From Odontocerum albicorne (Eukaryota; Arthropoda; Insecta; Trichoptera; Odontoceridae), in assembly GCA_949825065.1 (NCBI GenBank), contig OX463842.1:1185501-1249500 (forward strand): DNA of 64,000 bases. The letters run 5' to 3'. Under the pieces are notes generated by a model. The model was not told the DNA's origin and did no database searches. It was given only the letters and a program-made list of their open reading frames with translations. Positions 46,340 to 57,471 of the stretch are shown piece by piece. How positions within the stretch are numbered: position 1 is the first letter of the stretch; the number at the start of each line of letters is the position of its first letter. Position numbers and translations under genes: made by a program.

Positions 46340-47545
46340 CAATGCACCAAAGAATGCGGAATAAAGTGACTAAGGATGAATGTCAACTTAAGGTTGATGT
46401 ATTGCGTAAGGTAAATAAAAGCACCCTGGGATGGTTTGGGCATGTAACACTAATATATAAAGAAATACTTACAAAACAGATACATATATAGTGCAAATGT
46501 TAGAAATAAATGTGATAGAGGAAGACAAAGGTAAGTTTAGTTGGATTCAATAAATGATATGTTAAAACAAAGAAACGTTAAAAGTTAGATATACAGGTAT
46601 TCATCGACTTACGACCGCAATCGGTTCCGATAAACAGGTCGTCAGTTGATCTGGTCGTAAGTCGGCTTATGCAATAATTTTCCTACATATGTAAATTATA
46701 GTGCGTGAGGATATTTTAAGACTGTTTTCTATGTTCTTGTTATAATCAGTGCATCACCACTGGCATTTATCGGGTTTCTCTATGGTTTCTTTTTTTATTA
46801 TTTTTCGAGTTTGTCTTTGTTTTCTTTATCATATCATATCAGCATGCAGCTGATATTCTAATATATTGACGTATTGCTTTGTTTTTTATTTTTAAATTTG
46901 TTAGGATTAAGTAAAAAAAATAAACTGCAGTAAAATTGGTTAAAAATTATGTTAATAAAACATATGAAAACACATTTGCAGGTGTTTGTTATACATATAC
47001 GAGTATGTTAAACTTGTTACTGGCCGTTTGTTTATTTTTTTGCATAAACATGGTGAGCTTTGTCTGGATTGTTTGTTTTCACAGTAGAGTGTGATAGCAT
47101 TAAATCACTCGCAATGGCATTCACTTAGTTTCCTCCTTCGGACTGCTTAATTACCGTCATTTTTGTTTTCAAATCAATAACCTTTCTTTGCTTCTTGGCA
47201 GATTGAGAAATTTACATTTTCTTTTTGTAGACATCTTGTAAGGGCTTAACAAATGCTTATAACAAGACAACAAGTACTTATACGAAGCCGCAGCTAATAC
47301 TGACCACGATGCGCACAGGCCAATATGGACTGCTAGCGCGACGCTTAGCGCAGGCGGACAACCGATCATGGATTGTGGTCGTAAAGTCAAAGAGTCGTAA
47401 GTCGGATAGGTCGTAAGTCGACGACTTACTATAACGTTGGAGTTGTATGAGAAAGTGAATAGATGTAGAAGTAGCGAAAAATATGTGTGAGCTTGGAAAA
47501 TTTGGCCTACCCAGATAGGGAAATGATGTGATGGTATGCATGTAT
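46340..47545 (+). pseudogene. LINE 'HVERM' family remnant, split by a DNA transposon
   Basis: Left part 46340-46592: gtgactaaggatgaatgtca, atggtttgggcatgtaacac, gaggaagacaaaggtaagtt, tgttaaaacaaagaaacgtt. The sequence resumes at 47433 with gttggagttgtatgagaaag, gcttggaaaatttggcctac and gggaaatgatgtgatggtat. The junction falls where other copies are continuous. Confidence 0.75.
46594..47431. mobile_element. Nonautonomous DNA transposon, Tigger/pogo-like termini
   Basis: Begins CAGGTATTCATCGACTTACG right after TA and continues accgcaatcggttccg. The right end carries repeated gtcgtaagtcgg/gtcgtaagtcgacgactta blocks in inverted orientation (47390-47430). The interior is AT-rich without a transposase frame. 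Superfamily call rests on terminal resemblance (CAGG...TCG.CTTACGACC) and is tentative. Confidence 0.6.
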
Positions 47546-47584
47546 ATATTGCGTATATATATATTTTTTAATTCTGATTAATAA

Positions 47585-47660
47585 CCTTTGTGGTTTAGTT
47601 GTTAAAACACGTGTCTGTCATTCAGTGGGTTTGTATTCGTTTGTAACATTTACATTGTAA
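47585..47660 (+). mobile_element. SINE head fragment
   Basis: aacctttgtggtttagttgt, taaaacacgtgtctgtcatt, cagtgggtttgtattcg: A-box region present, B box decayed, no tail. Confidence 0.55.
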
Positions 47661-47764
47661 TGGAAGATTATATGTATCTGTCTGCGCACTTCCTTTTAAT
47701 GACACATACGAGTATGTTATATCATAATATAGTATAAAGTCACTGTATTTTATTCTACTTTCAT

Positions 47765-47939
47765 TGTATACAGTTTCTCCTGGTAAATTCATTACCTTGT
47801 GCGAATATCTTCCAACCAACGAGAGAGATGTTGAATAGGCCTTAAGTGAAAACCAGACTGGAAGCCTTTTAAAAAAAGTTTCAATGGAATCGAACCAGTT
47901 GGAAGACAAACGTCTTACCAACTAAGCGATGGAGGTCAT
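47765..47939 (-). mobile_element. tRNA-derived SINE
   Basis: Complement tail ttgtatacagtttctcctgg, cgaatatcttccaaccaacg. Body cttaagtgaaaaccagactg. B box ggaatcgaacc and head cttaccaactaagcgatgga. Confidence 0.8.
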
Positions 47940-48389
47940 CACAAAAACAAGTTGTTAAGAACACTGCGTGCGTTTGTATGTATGTACAAATCTAACAAAA
48001 TAAAGGAATCAAATTTAAAAAAATGGTTAAATACATATCGTACAATCTACAAGGGTTTCTTTGTAGTTCCTCTACCCTTGATTAATTTACTGCGATTTTC
48101 TTACCAAATATGTTTTTCTGAACACATGCTGATGCGGAAATATACCAAATCTAATGACCGAAGCCACTATCTTTTTATCCTGACATTTAACTTTTATACA
48201 ATATATTAATCTTCAATAATACTGAGTTCCAGCCCCGAGTTGGAGCGCTATTGAGGAGATTATTTATTATTATTATTTATTTATTATTATTATTAGTTAA
48301 TTTATTATTGTTATTTAAAGTATGAGGTATATTTATCATAAATCTATAATACAATAGTGTTCGAACACTAAATGGTATTCTTCCTTTTT
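47940..48389. other. Unassigned interval with TTA-rich tract
   Basis: 48262-48320 is (TTA)n-like. 48228-48256 is a fragment of the fold-back MITE family at 33900. Confidence 0.5.
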
Positions 48390-48618
48390 TTAAATATCCC
48401 TCTGCAAGAAATGCTTATCTTTTTGTACTTGAACAAAAGTTGTAATAAAACCATGAACAATTATTTTCACAATATCATGAAGGAACATTTTCTTTGACCC
48501 AAGCGCCACAGCCTGCAGGATTCCAGAAAACACTGAATCACCCAGGAAGGATAAACACTCCAGAGTACCTTCAACCACTCCAGAGTAGCATCCCTTAAGG
48601 TTAGAGGCGAGCGGAGCT
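48390..48618 (-). other. Exon-like open frame, function unknown
   Basis: On the minus strand a pyrimidine-rich gttttTGTTTACAG precedes 48618, a good splice-acceptor shape. An open frame of about 75 codons follows, beginning L-A-S-N-L-K-G-C-Y-S and ending D-K-H-F-L-Q-R-D-I then a stop. I recognise no family. Base composition is a little richer than the neighbours. It could be the last exon of a host gene or chance. Confidence 0.2.
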
Positions 48619-49192
48619 GTAAACAAAAACACCATTACCGTGAAAATTCAATACCTTTGCCGCTTTTTTGCGGATAAAAAAAAATGCTCACTCATTCCTA
48701 GCTCAAGGATAATTTGTTATCTAACCGCAGGAGTCCGTATCTCGCATTCCCTTTGCCAGGACAGGGCCGGAACCGGACCGAGCTCTCAAAGAAGATAGGG
48801 GTGGGTTTTCTCACTGTGCGGGCGGGTCAATCGCTTGTAGGATTATCTCGCACAGATCAAGGGACAGATAAGGGCACTTTTCACATCTCACGTTCCTTAG
48901 CAGCAGCTGTGACAATACACTTTCGTTCTGATCTGATTGCAAGATTAATCCTGGGTCATAAGGGAACCAAGGGTAATTTGAATTGTCTATTAAGAAGCTA
49001 TTGTCACTCCTTTACCAAGTACCTTATAATAAAATAATTCTCAATAATGTTTTTAATTCAACGAGGGTTTTTGAGGATTGAAAAAAATAAAAATTTTCAA
49101 TTTATAAACACATCAGTTGCAATTACGACACTAAATACATTCAATTAAAACTTTTACGAAATCTATCTATGTCTTTTCATAAAATTTAATAA
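48619..49192. other. Unassigned interval
   Basis: 48715-48960 is GC-richer with a plus-strand open frame to 49037 that I do not recognise. No repeat structure. Confidence 0.35.
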
Positions 49193-49945
49193 TGGCCTCC
49201 GTGGCCTAGTGGATAAGACGTTTGTTTTTCAACCAGGGATTTATGAGTTCGATTCTCTTCAGTATTTGCTTTTTCTTAACCTTTCCCTTCCTGTGCTAAA
49301 AAAATCTGCCCTTTCCGGTGCTGTGTATTCAATACACATGTAAAAATGGGCGATTTAAAGTCGGAAAAATAAGAATATTCATAGGCAATCGCTTAAATTT
49401 GAAGTCAAAGGTAACAATAATTGAAATTAAAAAAAATAAATAAAAAAAACTTCAGACGACGTTCACAAAATGGGCAAAGCGGCCACCTCGAATGAAAGCC
49501 CGCTGCCTACTGAGCGAGAGAAGTGAGAAACCTGAGATTATATTTCTTGCGTTCCCATATACCGAAGTAGAGTGACAGTAAGACGTGAATAGCGTCACTT
49601 CCTCACCCATAGCGGTTTTTTTAGAATTAATATACCTACGTCACACATTGGCACACGTTTGATTGTATTGGTGAATTTCTTCCCGATTTTCACGAAATAT
49701 CTCTGATGTCACCGATAAGTGCTAATATATATTTTTTCATTCAATGCGTAAATGTATTACGGAGGAATACCTAAAATCTAAACGCAGTATATATTAGATT
49801 TATAGAGATATTAAAGTTTTTATAAGCAATATGTACTAGTTACACATCACAGGGAAGGAATAGTTAAAGGACTCTGGTATTGTTTGAACTGTCAATAAGC
49901 CCCTCAGGTTATACTGTATACTACAAAAGTCTAATACAATGATAC
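49193..49945 (+). mobile_element. tRNA-derived SINE, split by a TTAA element
   Basis: Head 49193-49275: ggcctccgtggcctagtgga, taagacgtttgtttttcaac, B box tgagttcgattctc. The sequence resumes at 49868 with tgtcaataagcccctcaggt and tatactgtatactacaaaag, the family tail. The head shows the best A box of the family. Confidence 0.85.
49276..49867 (-). mobile_element. TTAA-flanked nonautonomous element, copy 4, nested in a SINE
   Basis: Exact TTAA at 49276-49279 and 49864-49867. Termini cctttcccttcctgtgctaa and (other end) cacatcacagggaaggaata. Removing the element and one TTAA restores a continuous SINE, which confirms TTAA as the duplicated target. Confidence 0.9.
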
Positions 49946-50930
49946 AACAACACTTTACAATAAGAATACTTCAGTAAGACAACATTTAGACTTTTCACAA
50001 AATACCACAAAGGCGTTGACTTTGTGTTGCTGTGCCAATTAGTAATTTATTTTATTTAAAAAAAATGCATTAGGAGTTAGATATTTGTTAGAAATAATTA
50101 ATTAATATTAATAACAGTTCGAATATTAATCAAATAATATTATTATTTAAATAAAAAATACATTGTAAATAATTCCACAGTGCAATGTCTCTCGGAGTTT
50201 ATTTCGCGTTTTTGTCACTCAAATTGCCGACGTTCTTAGAACAAATTACAGAATACGAAGGGGACAGCCAAAAAAAACATGTCAGTTTGTTGGTTGAAGA
50301 ACTGCAACAAATATTCGGCATTTTAAACCATAAAAAGGTGGCATTCTATATATAATAAAAACAACCTACAAAATATTTATAAAACAATCAGAGAAGATAA
50401 CCTTTTAAATTTTTTTATTAGAATCATTGACAATATTGACTGAATTGTTTACCTGCAACTTTAACCACGAAGCTAGCAAAATACCCTGTATTGCTGTCAA
50501 GCACAACAATTTTTATGAAAATTAAATCAACACTCATAAATTCTAAATACTTGACTAAAATATGTTTTATGTTAAATTTAGAAAAACTCGATCAGTCAAT
50601 ATGAAATATCTGATAATGGCAATTTAAAGGAACTTGCTTTAGTATTTTTGGGCTAACAAAGTACAGTAACAAAAAATCTTATAGCCTAGAGCAGCTGCTT
50701 GTATTAGACGTAATTTAGGGTACCAGGGCACGTGGATGAGCATCCACTAAGTGAAGGGATTTTAAAAAGAGATTTTTGGTCGGATATTTATGAGGCACTA
50801 CAGGAAAACTTTGGTTGGATGGAATTCGGAAAATTAAAAGTATTATTTCATCAAGATCACATTTGTTAAACATAAGATTTAAATGAGAAAAGTGGAACTG
50901 CATCATGATCACGACTATCTGAAATAAGAT
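49946..50930. other. Unassigned interval
   Basis: AT-rich. 50240-50330 reads R-R-G-Q-P-K-K-T-C-Q-F-V-G, which faintly recalls a LINE ORF1 zinc-knuckle region but has no full knuckle. Confidence 0.35.
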
Positions 50931-51164
50931 TGTTGTTTATAGTTAAGACATTAACGTTGTGGAGTTTTAAAGACATTATAATTTATTTTTATCAAACACT
51001 GTTTATTCCACTTTTTTTGTGACGGTATAACCCTACCGGTTTCAAGGTTTTCACCTCAGTCTTGTTTGCGCTCCCCTAAAGATGAGGTAAAAGTCTTGAA
51101 ACTGGTAGGCTTATACCGTCACAAAAAAGTGGAATTAACAGTGTTTGATAAAAATAAATTACAA
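50931..51164. mobile_element. Fold-back element, copy F
   Basis: Left flank tgttgtttatagttaagaca, arm aaacactgtttattccactt, accggtttcaaggttttcac; central agtcttgtttgcgctcccct; right arm tgaaactggtaggcttatac to gtggaattaacagtgtttga. It shares the centre with copy H, showing these two are closest relatives. Confidence 0.9.
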
Positions 51165-51289
51165 TGAAATAAGATTTATGTGAAGCCAGTGTTATTTAAG
51201 AATCATAAAGATCACAATAATCAAATATGGTGTATAAATAAATTGTTATTTTATTTAGATCTCCATAATCACACAATATGAATACATTT

Positions 51290-51640
51290 TATTTTATTTA
51301 AACGGTCAAACGACCTTTTTGATACCAAGATCAAAAACAACACATTTAATTAAACATTGATATGCAAAAATAGTTATAAAATAGGAAAAAAACAGTACAA
51401 GTTGAACAGCACTAAAAAGCAAATCCATAAAATTCAATCTATTCTTCCCGGCAAGATCAATTTCTTGACGTAACTTCTGCTAGTAGCTTAAATTATATAA
51501 AAATCTAAACAATGCTCATATTGATTACCCAATCTATGCAGTATGTTTTGTAAGAGTTGCACAAATAATAAGTTGCAACCACTTCTCTGTGGAACAAGGA
51601 ACGTCTAGCATGACAAGCGGAGTTAGTTCATATTTTTTTA
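51290..51640 (-). pseudogene. LINE 3' end with poly(A)-type tail
   Basis: Minus-strand reading includes Y-V-K-K-L-I-L-P-G-K-N-R, then I-K-K-V-V and stop. It ends in tttgaccgtttaaataaaat with an AATAAA. Related to 45590-45915. RT core absent. Confidence 0.45.
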
Positions 51641-52097
51641 TATACAAGCTGATAATTTTCAATGTGGTGAGGTCAAACATTTTTCTTTTATCTGATAAGA
51701 TTTTTGAGCCTTATCACTTTTAACAACATATCAAGACCCGACTCAGTTATTGGGATTTGAAGTTACAAGTTTACAAATCGTATATCTTGTATGCGTTTAA
51801 TTTTATCGACATCTTTTAGTGAGGAGATAAATTATCGAATTCAAATTCGAATACAAAATTGAGTGTATCAGAGAAATGTACTCGTACTATATTATTTTAT
51901 CAAGATCACAATTGTCAGACATAAGATATAAATGAGGAAAATGCTATTCCATCTAGATTACAGCTATCTTACATGAGGTATAGATGAGAAATGTGGTATT
52001 TCATATACTCTTAAATCACAATTATCAGATTTAAGGAATTGGATGAAAAAAAGTCCGAGCTTGAAGGTATTCATAGAAAACTTGTTGTATGAAAGTA
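51641..52097. other. AT-rich interval, no feature recognised
   Basis: No structure recognised. Confidence 0.5.
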
Positions 52098-53050
52098 CTA
52101 GGCGTATCCAGAAAGTAAGTGTACTGAGGCTCTCACGACCGGATGGATTTTATTTTCGACATGTTGGCTACACTTCCGTGTAGCCTGATCCTTCCCCTCC
52201 GCAACAAGACCGGTTCGAGGTCAGTACGTTGAGAAGTGTCGACGCGACAACACGTTTCGTGAAAAATGTCAATCCAATCTCCCGCCAAGTGCGAAATAAA
52301 TAATGCCGGGCAAGAGTTTTTGAGGCGCTGCAAACTCCATGGAGATGAATTTCTCCGCTCCATCGTTACTGGAGATGAAACTTGGGTTGCACACAATACG
52401 TCTGAAACCAAAAGGCAGTCTCAACAGTGGCGTCACACCTCTTCACCCTCCGCCAAAAAGTTCAAAACCACAATTTCAGCCAAGAAAATCATGACATCCG
52501 TGTTTTGGGACTGTCAAGGCATAATTTTAATTGAATATATGCCTCAAAGGGAGACCATCAACTCTGCAAGATACTGTGAGACCCTAAAAAAATTGCGGAG
52601 GGCGAGTCCTGACAAGAGGAGAGGCATGCTGACAAAGGGAGTCTGCCTGCTGCACGACAATGCCAGACCACACACGGCCAACGCCACGAAGGAACTGCTC
52701 GTCTCGTTTAAGTGGGATGTCCTGAACCATCCCGGGCATTCCCCTGACCTAGCACCTTCAGATTACTATCTCTTTACCTCCCTGAAGCTGCACATGGGTA
52801 AAAAAAGGTTTTCACCGACGAGGAGGTAAAGGAGGAGGTGCAGAAGGGGACGGAGGGGTTGGCGGGAAACTACTTCGAGGAAGGCATCAAAAAGTTGATA
52901 CCCCGCTTCACCACCTGCATTGAGAGGAATGGTGACTATGTCGAAAAATAGCTTACATATGTACTACGGTAACCACGTAATTTTTTTGTTTAAATAAAAA
53001 AAATTGTAACCTACAAAAATTCAGTACACTTACTTTCTGGATATGCCTCG
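52098..53050 (+). mobile_element. mariner transposon, internally deleted
   Basis: Terminal inverted repeats of 30 bp, differing at 2 positions: left CTAGGCGTATCCAGAAAGTA, right (complement) CGAGGCATATCCAGAAAGTA, both continuing agtgtactga. TA at 52096-52097 and 53051-53052. At 953 bp it is shorter than the usual 1.3 kb because the N-terminal part of the transposase is missing. Nearly intact ends suggest a comparatively recent insertion. Confidence 0.95.
52266..52951 (+). pseudogene. mariner transposase, N-terminally deleted and frameshifted
   Basis: Catalytic region present: V-T-G-D-E-T-W-V (first Asp), C-L-L-H-D-N-A-R-P-H (second Asp), H-S-P-D-L-A-P-S-D-Y-Y-L-F (third Asp). Exactly 34 residues separate the second and third Asp, the D34D spacing of mariner. 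E-F-L-R-R-C-K-L-H-G-D-E-F-L-R-S precedes. The helix-turn-helix domain and about 130 N-terminal residues are deleted. A frameshift in the A-run at 52799-52806 shifts the end; the C terminus continues in another frame (F-T-D-E-E-V-K, then F-E-E-G-I-K-K-L) to the stop at 52949-52951. The first ATG is used by default. Confidence 0.93.
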
Positions 53051-53052
53051 TA

Positions 53053-53854
53053 CTTTGGAAAATTTCACGTAAGATGTTTAGTGTTCTTTATCATCGATAA
53101 CAAAACATTTTTCCAATAGATCCTCAGATAGAAAGTAATTCTTGGAAAGAAAAATCCTTAAATGTTTTTGAGTAAATTTCTAAGAAATAATATAACTCTA
53201 CAACAGAGACGGTTTTACAAACCAGCTGGCTGACAAACAACGGATTATTTTTAGTTAAACTCTAAGAATAGAAAGAAAAAAAAAATCTCCTACACTGACA
53301 ATTTTAATGATTTAATCATTTCCAACAAATTTATTACGTTACGATATAGAAATAATTTGACAATATATGATAGTCGCAACATAATTCAAAGTGAAAAATC
53401 AATTATCCTTGCTATATTGTCTTTGTTTATATCTAGAGTAATAGGATATTTTGCTCTTAAATCCATCACAAAATGTTCCATCAAATTAAGAGAAGTATTA
53501 ATTAAGCTAGAGTAGAAAGAGAAGAAAAAACAGTTCTTCGCAGAACACTTATACACGAAGAGATAGAACGAGGACATACTATCTTTTCAATTATATACCC
53601 ATAGTTCTCTTTATTTGAAGGACTTCTTTGTGATGATTTTCAAAGTGATTTTCTGTTACTCAGTGATAAAACATTTTAAGTATGAAACTTTATGCATTGA
53701 ATTCAAGCTTATTTCTGATTTTATTACGAATCATTGCGTCAATGTTTATTTTCTTATAAGACCTGTGTTGCAACGCACACCCTTGGAAACTTGATGAAAT
53801 AATATTTTATACGTGTATTTTAGTTTAACTTTAATCTGTCAACACTTTGTTTAT
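53053..53854. other. AT-rich interval, no feature recognised
   Basis: No structure recognised. Confidence 0.5.
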
Positions 53855-54290
53855 ACATTAAACTATACCATCACGCCGTTTCCCGTTCCGGGTAGACATG
53901 GAGGACAGAACGTTATAAATTCATTTATCAACACACATCATAAGCTTCTTCTACAATTTATCTTACTGCCCTATTTTCCTTCTTTCAAAATATCATTCAA
54001 TTGATCTAACCATTCTTTTTTTGGTCTTCACACGCCTCTCACACGCTTTACATTGTATATTTGTTTTGATAATCCTTCTTCATTCATTCGTTCTACGTGC
54101 TTAAACCATCCCATATCACTCTTCTTCATCTTACTTAATACATCAGTCGTAAACTCACATTAATCCCTAATCACTTCATTTCGTCTTCTCTCATAAATTG
54201 TCAACATTTATTTGGCTCCTAAGCTCCTTTATTTTCAATAAAAATCTTGTTAATGCGATTCAACAATTAAGTGACTTTATTTTCTTCCAC
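53855..54290 (-). pseudogene. LINE 'HVERM' family remnant
   Basis: Complement landmarks in order: ccatcacgccgtttcccgtt, tcattcaattgatctaacca, ttcattcattcgttctacgt, gtgcttaaaccatcccatat, taatccctaatcacttcatt. Frame broken. It gives the uninterrupted reference for the MITE site at 42501. Confidence 0.65.
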
Positions 54291-54659
54291 TATATTATCA
54301 GCATATCTCTGTGTGCATTTCAACTATGTCCTTATTAGGTGAGTAAATTAAATTAAATTACATATTACTTACACTTTCCATGTTTTTTTTATAGTGTAAA
54401 TAATAAACTTTTTAAGCTAACTAACGCACCTGCATGTGAATAGTGATATGTTTAATAATATATAGAAAAAACAAAACCAATTATTTTATTTTTATTCTTC
54501 TATTCGTCGATTTCCATAAAGTAATGTCTAAATTATTTAAACGAAAACATCTTGCTATTTAGTTAAAACCTTCAGTTGATAAATATATCAACATCATCTT
54601 TTTTAATGCTATAATCAAGTCTAAAGGTAAGAAAGAAAACAAAGCATCTATACTTACCA
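54291..54659. other. AT-rich interval, no feature recognised
   Basis: No structure recognised. Confidence 0.5.
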
Positions 54660-55101
54660 TTCGAGAACACAAATGCTGTCACTCCCGTAATGCAAATGGA
54701 TGGAGAAACATTACCAAATTGTGACTCCTTTAAGTATCTTGGGTCACTCATCCATAGCGATGGAAGATGTGCAGCAGATGTAACACATATAATTAGTGTG
54801 GGATGGATGAAGTTTAGATCAATGACGGCAGTTCCATGTTACCGACATCAACAGCAAGATGGAGGAGAGGCGATTGAGATGGTATGGGCACGTTGGACGC
54901 AGAGTACCCGATCACATTGTGAACCAGGCACTCTCCATGGATCTTCCTCGAATAACAGCCAGAGGAAGACCAAATAATTAATGTGTGGTGCAAAAAGATA
55001 ACCTGATGCAGAGGCACGGCCTGGGGGACGTAGTCCGGGACAGAAGAGCATACAACCTGAGGACGAGGAGAGCTGACCCCAACAGTCTTCGCAGACAATG
55101 A
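54660..55101 (+). pseudogene. LINE RT C terminus ('SLGVTDINSK' family), internally deleted
   Basis: First part Q-M-D-G-E-T-L-P-N-C-D-S-F-K-Y-L-G-S-L-I-H, G-W-M-K-F-R-S-M-T; then a jump near 54838 to the D-I-N-S-K-M-E-E-R-R-L-R-W-Y-G-H-V-G-R-R block in other frames, ending R-R-A-D-P-N-S-L-R-R-Q and a stop. Compared with the copy at 58890, about 200 bp between these blocks are missing. Confidence 0.85.
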
Positions 55102-55164
55102 GTTGGGATGGAGCCAGGGAAAAGAAAAATCAAGTCTTAAGGTAGACTTCCTTCATAATTAGCG

Positions 55165-55337
55165 ATAAGAGTCAATAGTTTTCTAGCTTGGAGTGCCTAT
55201 GCGTACTCCATAAGAGTCAATAGTTTTCTTGCTCGGAGTGCCTTTGCGTACTCCTTAATAGTCAATAGTTTCTAACTTGGAGCGCCTATGCGTACTTCAT
55301 AAGAGTCAATAGTTTCTGACTTGGAGCGCCTGTGAGC
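55165..55337. repeat. 45-bp tandem repeat, about four copies
   Basis: Unit ataagagtcaatagttttct, gcttggagtgcctatgcgta, ctcc, with small deletions in the third and fourth copies. Confidence 0.88.
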
Positions 55338-55546
55338 TATACTGTCCTTTCCTAAATCTTATTTAGCCTGTAAATTCTTTAACAACGTTTAGCCTAACAG
55401 ATTGATTATCATAACAACATTCTTATCAAAATTAAAATTAATTAATCGTTTTATAACTATGATTTCGTCAACCTATTCAAACAACCCAGAGATGGGTCTG
55501 TTTAACTAGGTTGAGTTCATCGTTGAATCGAACATATGTAGTCTTC

Positions 55547-55625
55547 TTCTTTCAAGTGCTTCTCCTCTTTGGAGGTAAGCGATCATCATGGTTATCTTTG
55601 CTTTTGAGGCAGCAGTTTTAAATAA
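55547..55625 (-). pseudogene. Possible RTE-like LINE 3' end
   Basis: Minus reading K-I-T-M-M-I-A-Y-L-Q-R-G-E-A-L then an A/G-rich gaaagaagaagac resembles the final residues and tail of RTE-like LINEs. Very short. Confidence 0.35.
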
Positions 55626-56583
55626 ATATATGGTACCACAGTGAAACCTTTCAAATATATGTGACGTATTTTCTTCCCGCACTTCTTCGGCCCTAAATAT
55701 TTCCCTTTATCATCAGTTGAAAGCGCTTATATCTTTATTTGCGTAACATGTGCCCAAAGTTCACAAACTTAAATTTTGGATTCTGGATTAACTAACTTTA
55801 TTCATCCGTTTTAAAATGTCATAATTCTAGGCTTTGTCAACCCATCTCTCATAATTCTACATTCTAAAAACTTCTATTTTCATTATGGTGGTTTGAGTAA
55901 ATGTCCATGTTTAAACGCCATAGAGAAGTACGAAAAATATGTATGTATAGCAACACAAACTTCGCGTCCGTAAGTTCAGATTAAAATCATTGTTTGCAAG
56001 ACATTCTGCATTTTGAAGAAGCAACTTCATGATATCTTCAATCTTAGTTTTATTTCCTAAGATTGTTCATTTAAAAATATTAAATAGAAATGTAAATTAC
56101 CGAGTATTTAATATATTTTAAAGATAATATTAATTGAAAATCCTGGCCCCTTTTAGATGAAGCCTCCTCTTGAAGGCGGCCGACAAATGATCCGTCAGCT
56201 GTTAATTGATGCCGGTAAGTAATCGATGACGGGGTCAGTTAGGGGTGTGCCTTTCTGCGGGAAACGGTGAGGGGGCGGAGTGGTCCGGCTGTCCGGTGTA
56301 GGGAAGGTTAAGGGTGGGCTGATAATCCGCCCGACCACTCCACCACCAAAGATGACCGATCCGTGTACCTGTCCGGAGTACTAGATATAATCTGATGCGG
56401 GAGATGGGGACAACGGTACTTTGGAATGAATTTATTATGATGTCACTTAATTTCACACAAAGCTTTGTCATTTCAATTTGATAGATCTCTTGAAATAAAA
56501 TTAAGCAGTATTTAGGTTCAACATTTTGTAATTTAAAAAACAGTGATTAATTAATTTGCTAGGCGTAAAAATGAGACTACCTT
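55626..56583. other. Unassigned interval with GC-rich block
   Basis: 56150-56400 is GC-rich, with gggcggagtggtccggctgt, gggaaggttaagggtgggct and gataatccgcccgaccactc. The wording recalls LINE 5' regions but I cannot confirm it. The rest is AT-rich. Confidence 0.35.
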
Positions 56584-57006
56584 TTAATCCTTCCTGTCCC
56601 GTGATGTGTAACTAGTACACATTGCTTCTAAAAACTTTAATATTTCTATAAATATAATAAATACTGGGTTCAGATTTTAGGTATTTCTCCGTAATACATT
56701 TATGCATTGAATGAAACATAATATTAATAATAATTAACATTTATCGGCCACATCAGAGATATTTTGTGAAAATCGGGAAAAAATTCACCAATACAATCAA
56801 ACGTGTGCCAGTGTGTGACGTAGGTATATTCATTCTAAAAAACCGCTATGGGTGATGAAGCGATGCTATTCACGTCTCACTCTCACTCTACTTCGGTATA
56901 TGTGAACGTAAGAAATAGAATCTCAGTTCGCAGTTCTTTCTTCCTTCGAGGTACCTATAACATATTCAATGTCAATGTTCCGTCTCAGTAGCTCACGGGC
57001 ATTACA
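56584..57006 (+). mobile_element. TTAA-flanked element, copy 5, truncated
   Basis: TTAA at 56584-56587 followed by tccttcctgtcccgtgatgt. Interior as in the other copies to ctcagttcgc near 56930. A short insertion follows, then gtctcagtagctcacgggca before the match ends. The right terminus is missing, cut by the LINE insertion that follows. Confidence 0.8.
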
Positions 57007-57036
57007 TACTTTTGATTTTGGTTGTATTTATATTGA

Positions 57037-57435
57037 TTAAAATGAATGCCCACTACCCATGACGAGTATAACAGAAGACACAACACAAAGTGTAAAATCA
57101 GGGTACCTGCCGTTAGTGTCATCGGATATGACTACGTTAGCTATTGTAATTTGTGATAAGCTTATCGTGTTGTATATAGGGCAAAGAGCTTCAACGCTGG
57201 CAGCTTGTCTGTGCCTTATTTTTCCATTAGACGTTTGATAATTAGCAATAGTTCTACGCCTTTGGGGTCCATCTGTTACGGTTGACTTCCAGCTATGCTG
57301 AGCATTAATATTTTTAAGCACCTCATGTAGTACGTCCTTATATATCTTGCGTTGCCAAGCGTGCTTTCTTCTGACTTCTGTCAGTTCTCCAAACATAATA
57401 TTTCTTAAAATTCTGTACTCAGACAGGCAATACAC
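57037..57435 (-). pseudogene. LINE RT C terminus ('FGEL..YKD' family), 3' part of a 5'-inverted insertion
   Basis: Minus reading L-S-E-Y-R-I-L-R-N-I-M-F-G-E-L, then Q-R-K-I-Y-K-D-V-L, then Q-H-S-W-K-S-T-V-T-D and R-R-R-T-I. It matches the order LP...YGEL..GKR...RP..RYKD.LK.DL...I....W...A.DR..WR of a common non-LTR RT C terminus. The more N-terminal part of the same protein is on the opposite strand just to the right (57472-57618). Confidence 0.75.
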
Positions 57436-57471
57436 GTATTCAGATCAAGGCAGGTGAGTACGCGTAACTCG

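Noticed and set aside
48714..49037. 107-residue plus-strand open frame in GC-rich DNA
   Set aside because: No recognisable domain and no clear splice or start context; kept only as an unassigned interval.
50240..50330. Possible zinc-knuckle of a LINE ORF1 protein
   Set aside because: Only one Cys in a partial context, with a stop; no CCHC spacing.
50715..50760. R-V-P-G-H reading resembling an RNase H motif
   Set aside because: No other RNase H residues nearby.
57037..57435. Host gene of 132 residues
   Set aside because: Its first half matches a non-LTR RT C terminus and its partner block lies inverted next to it.
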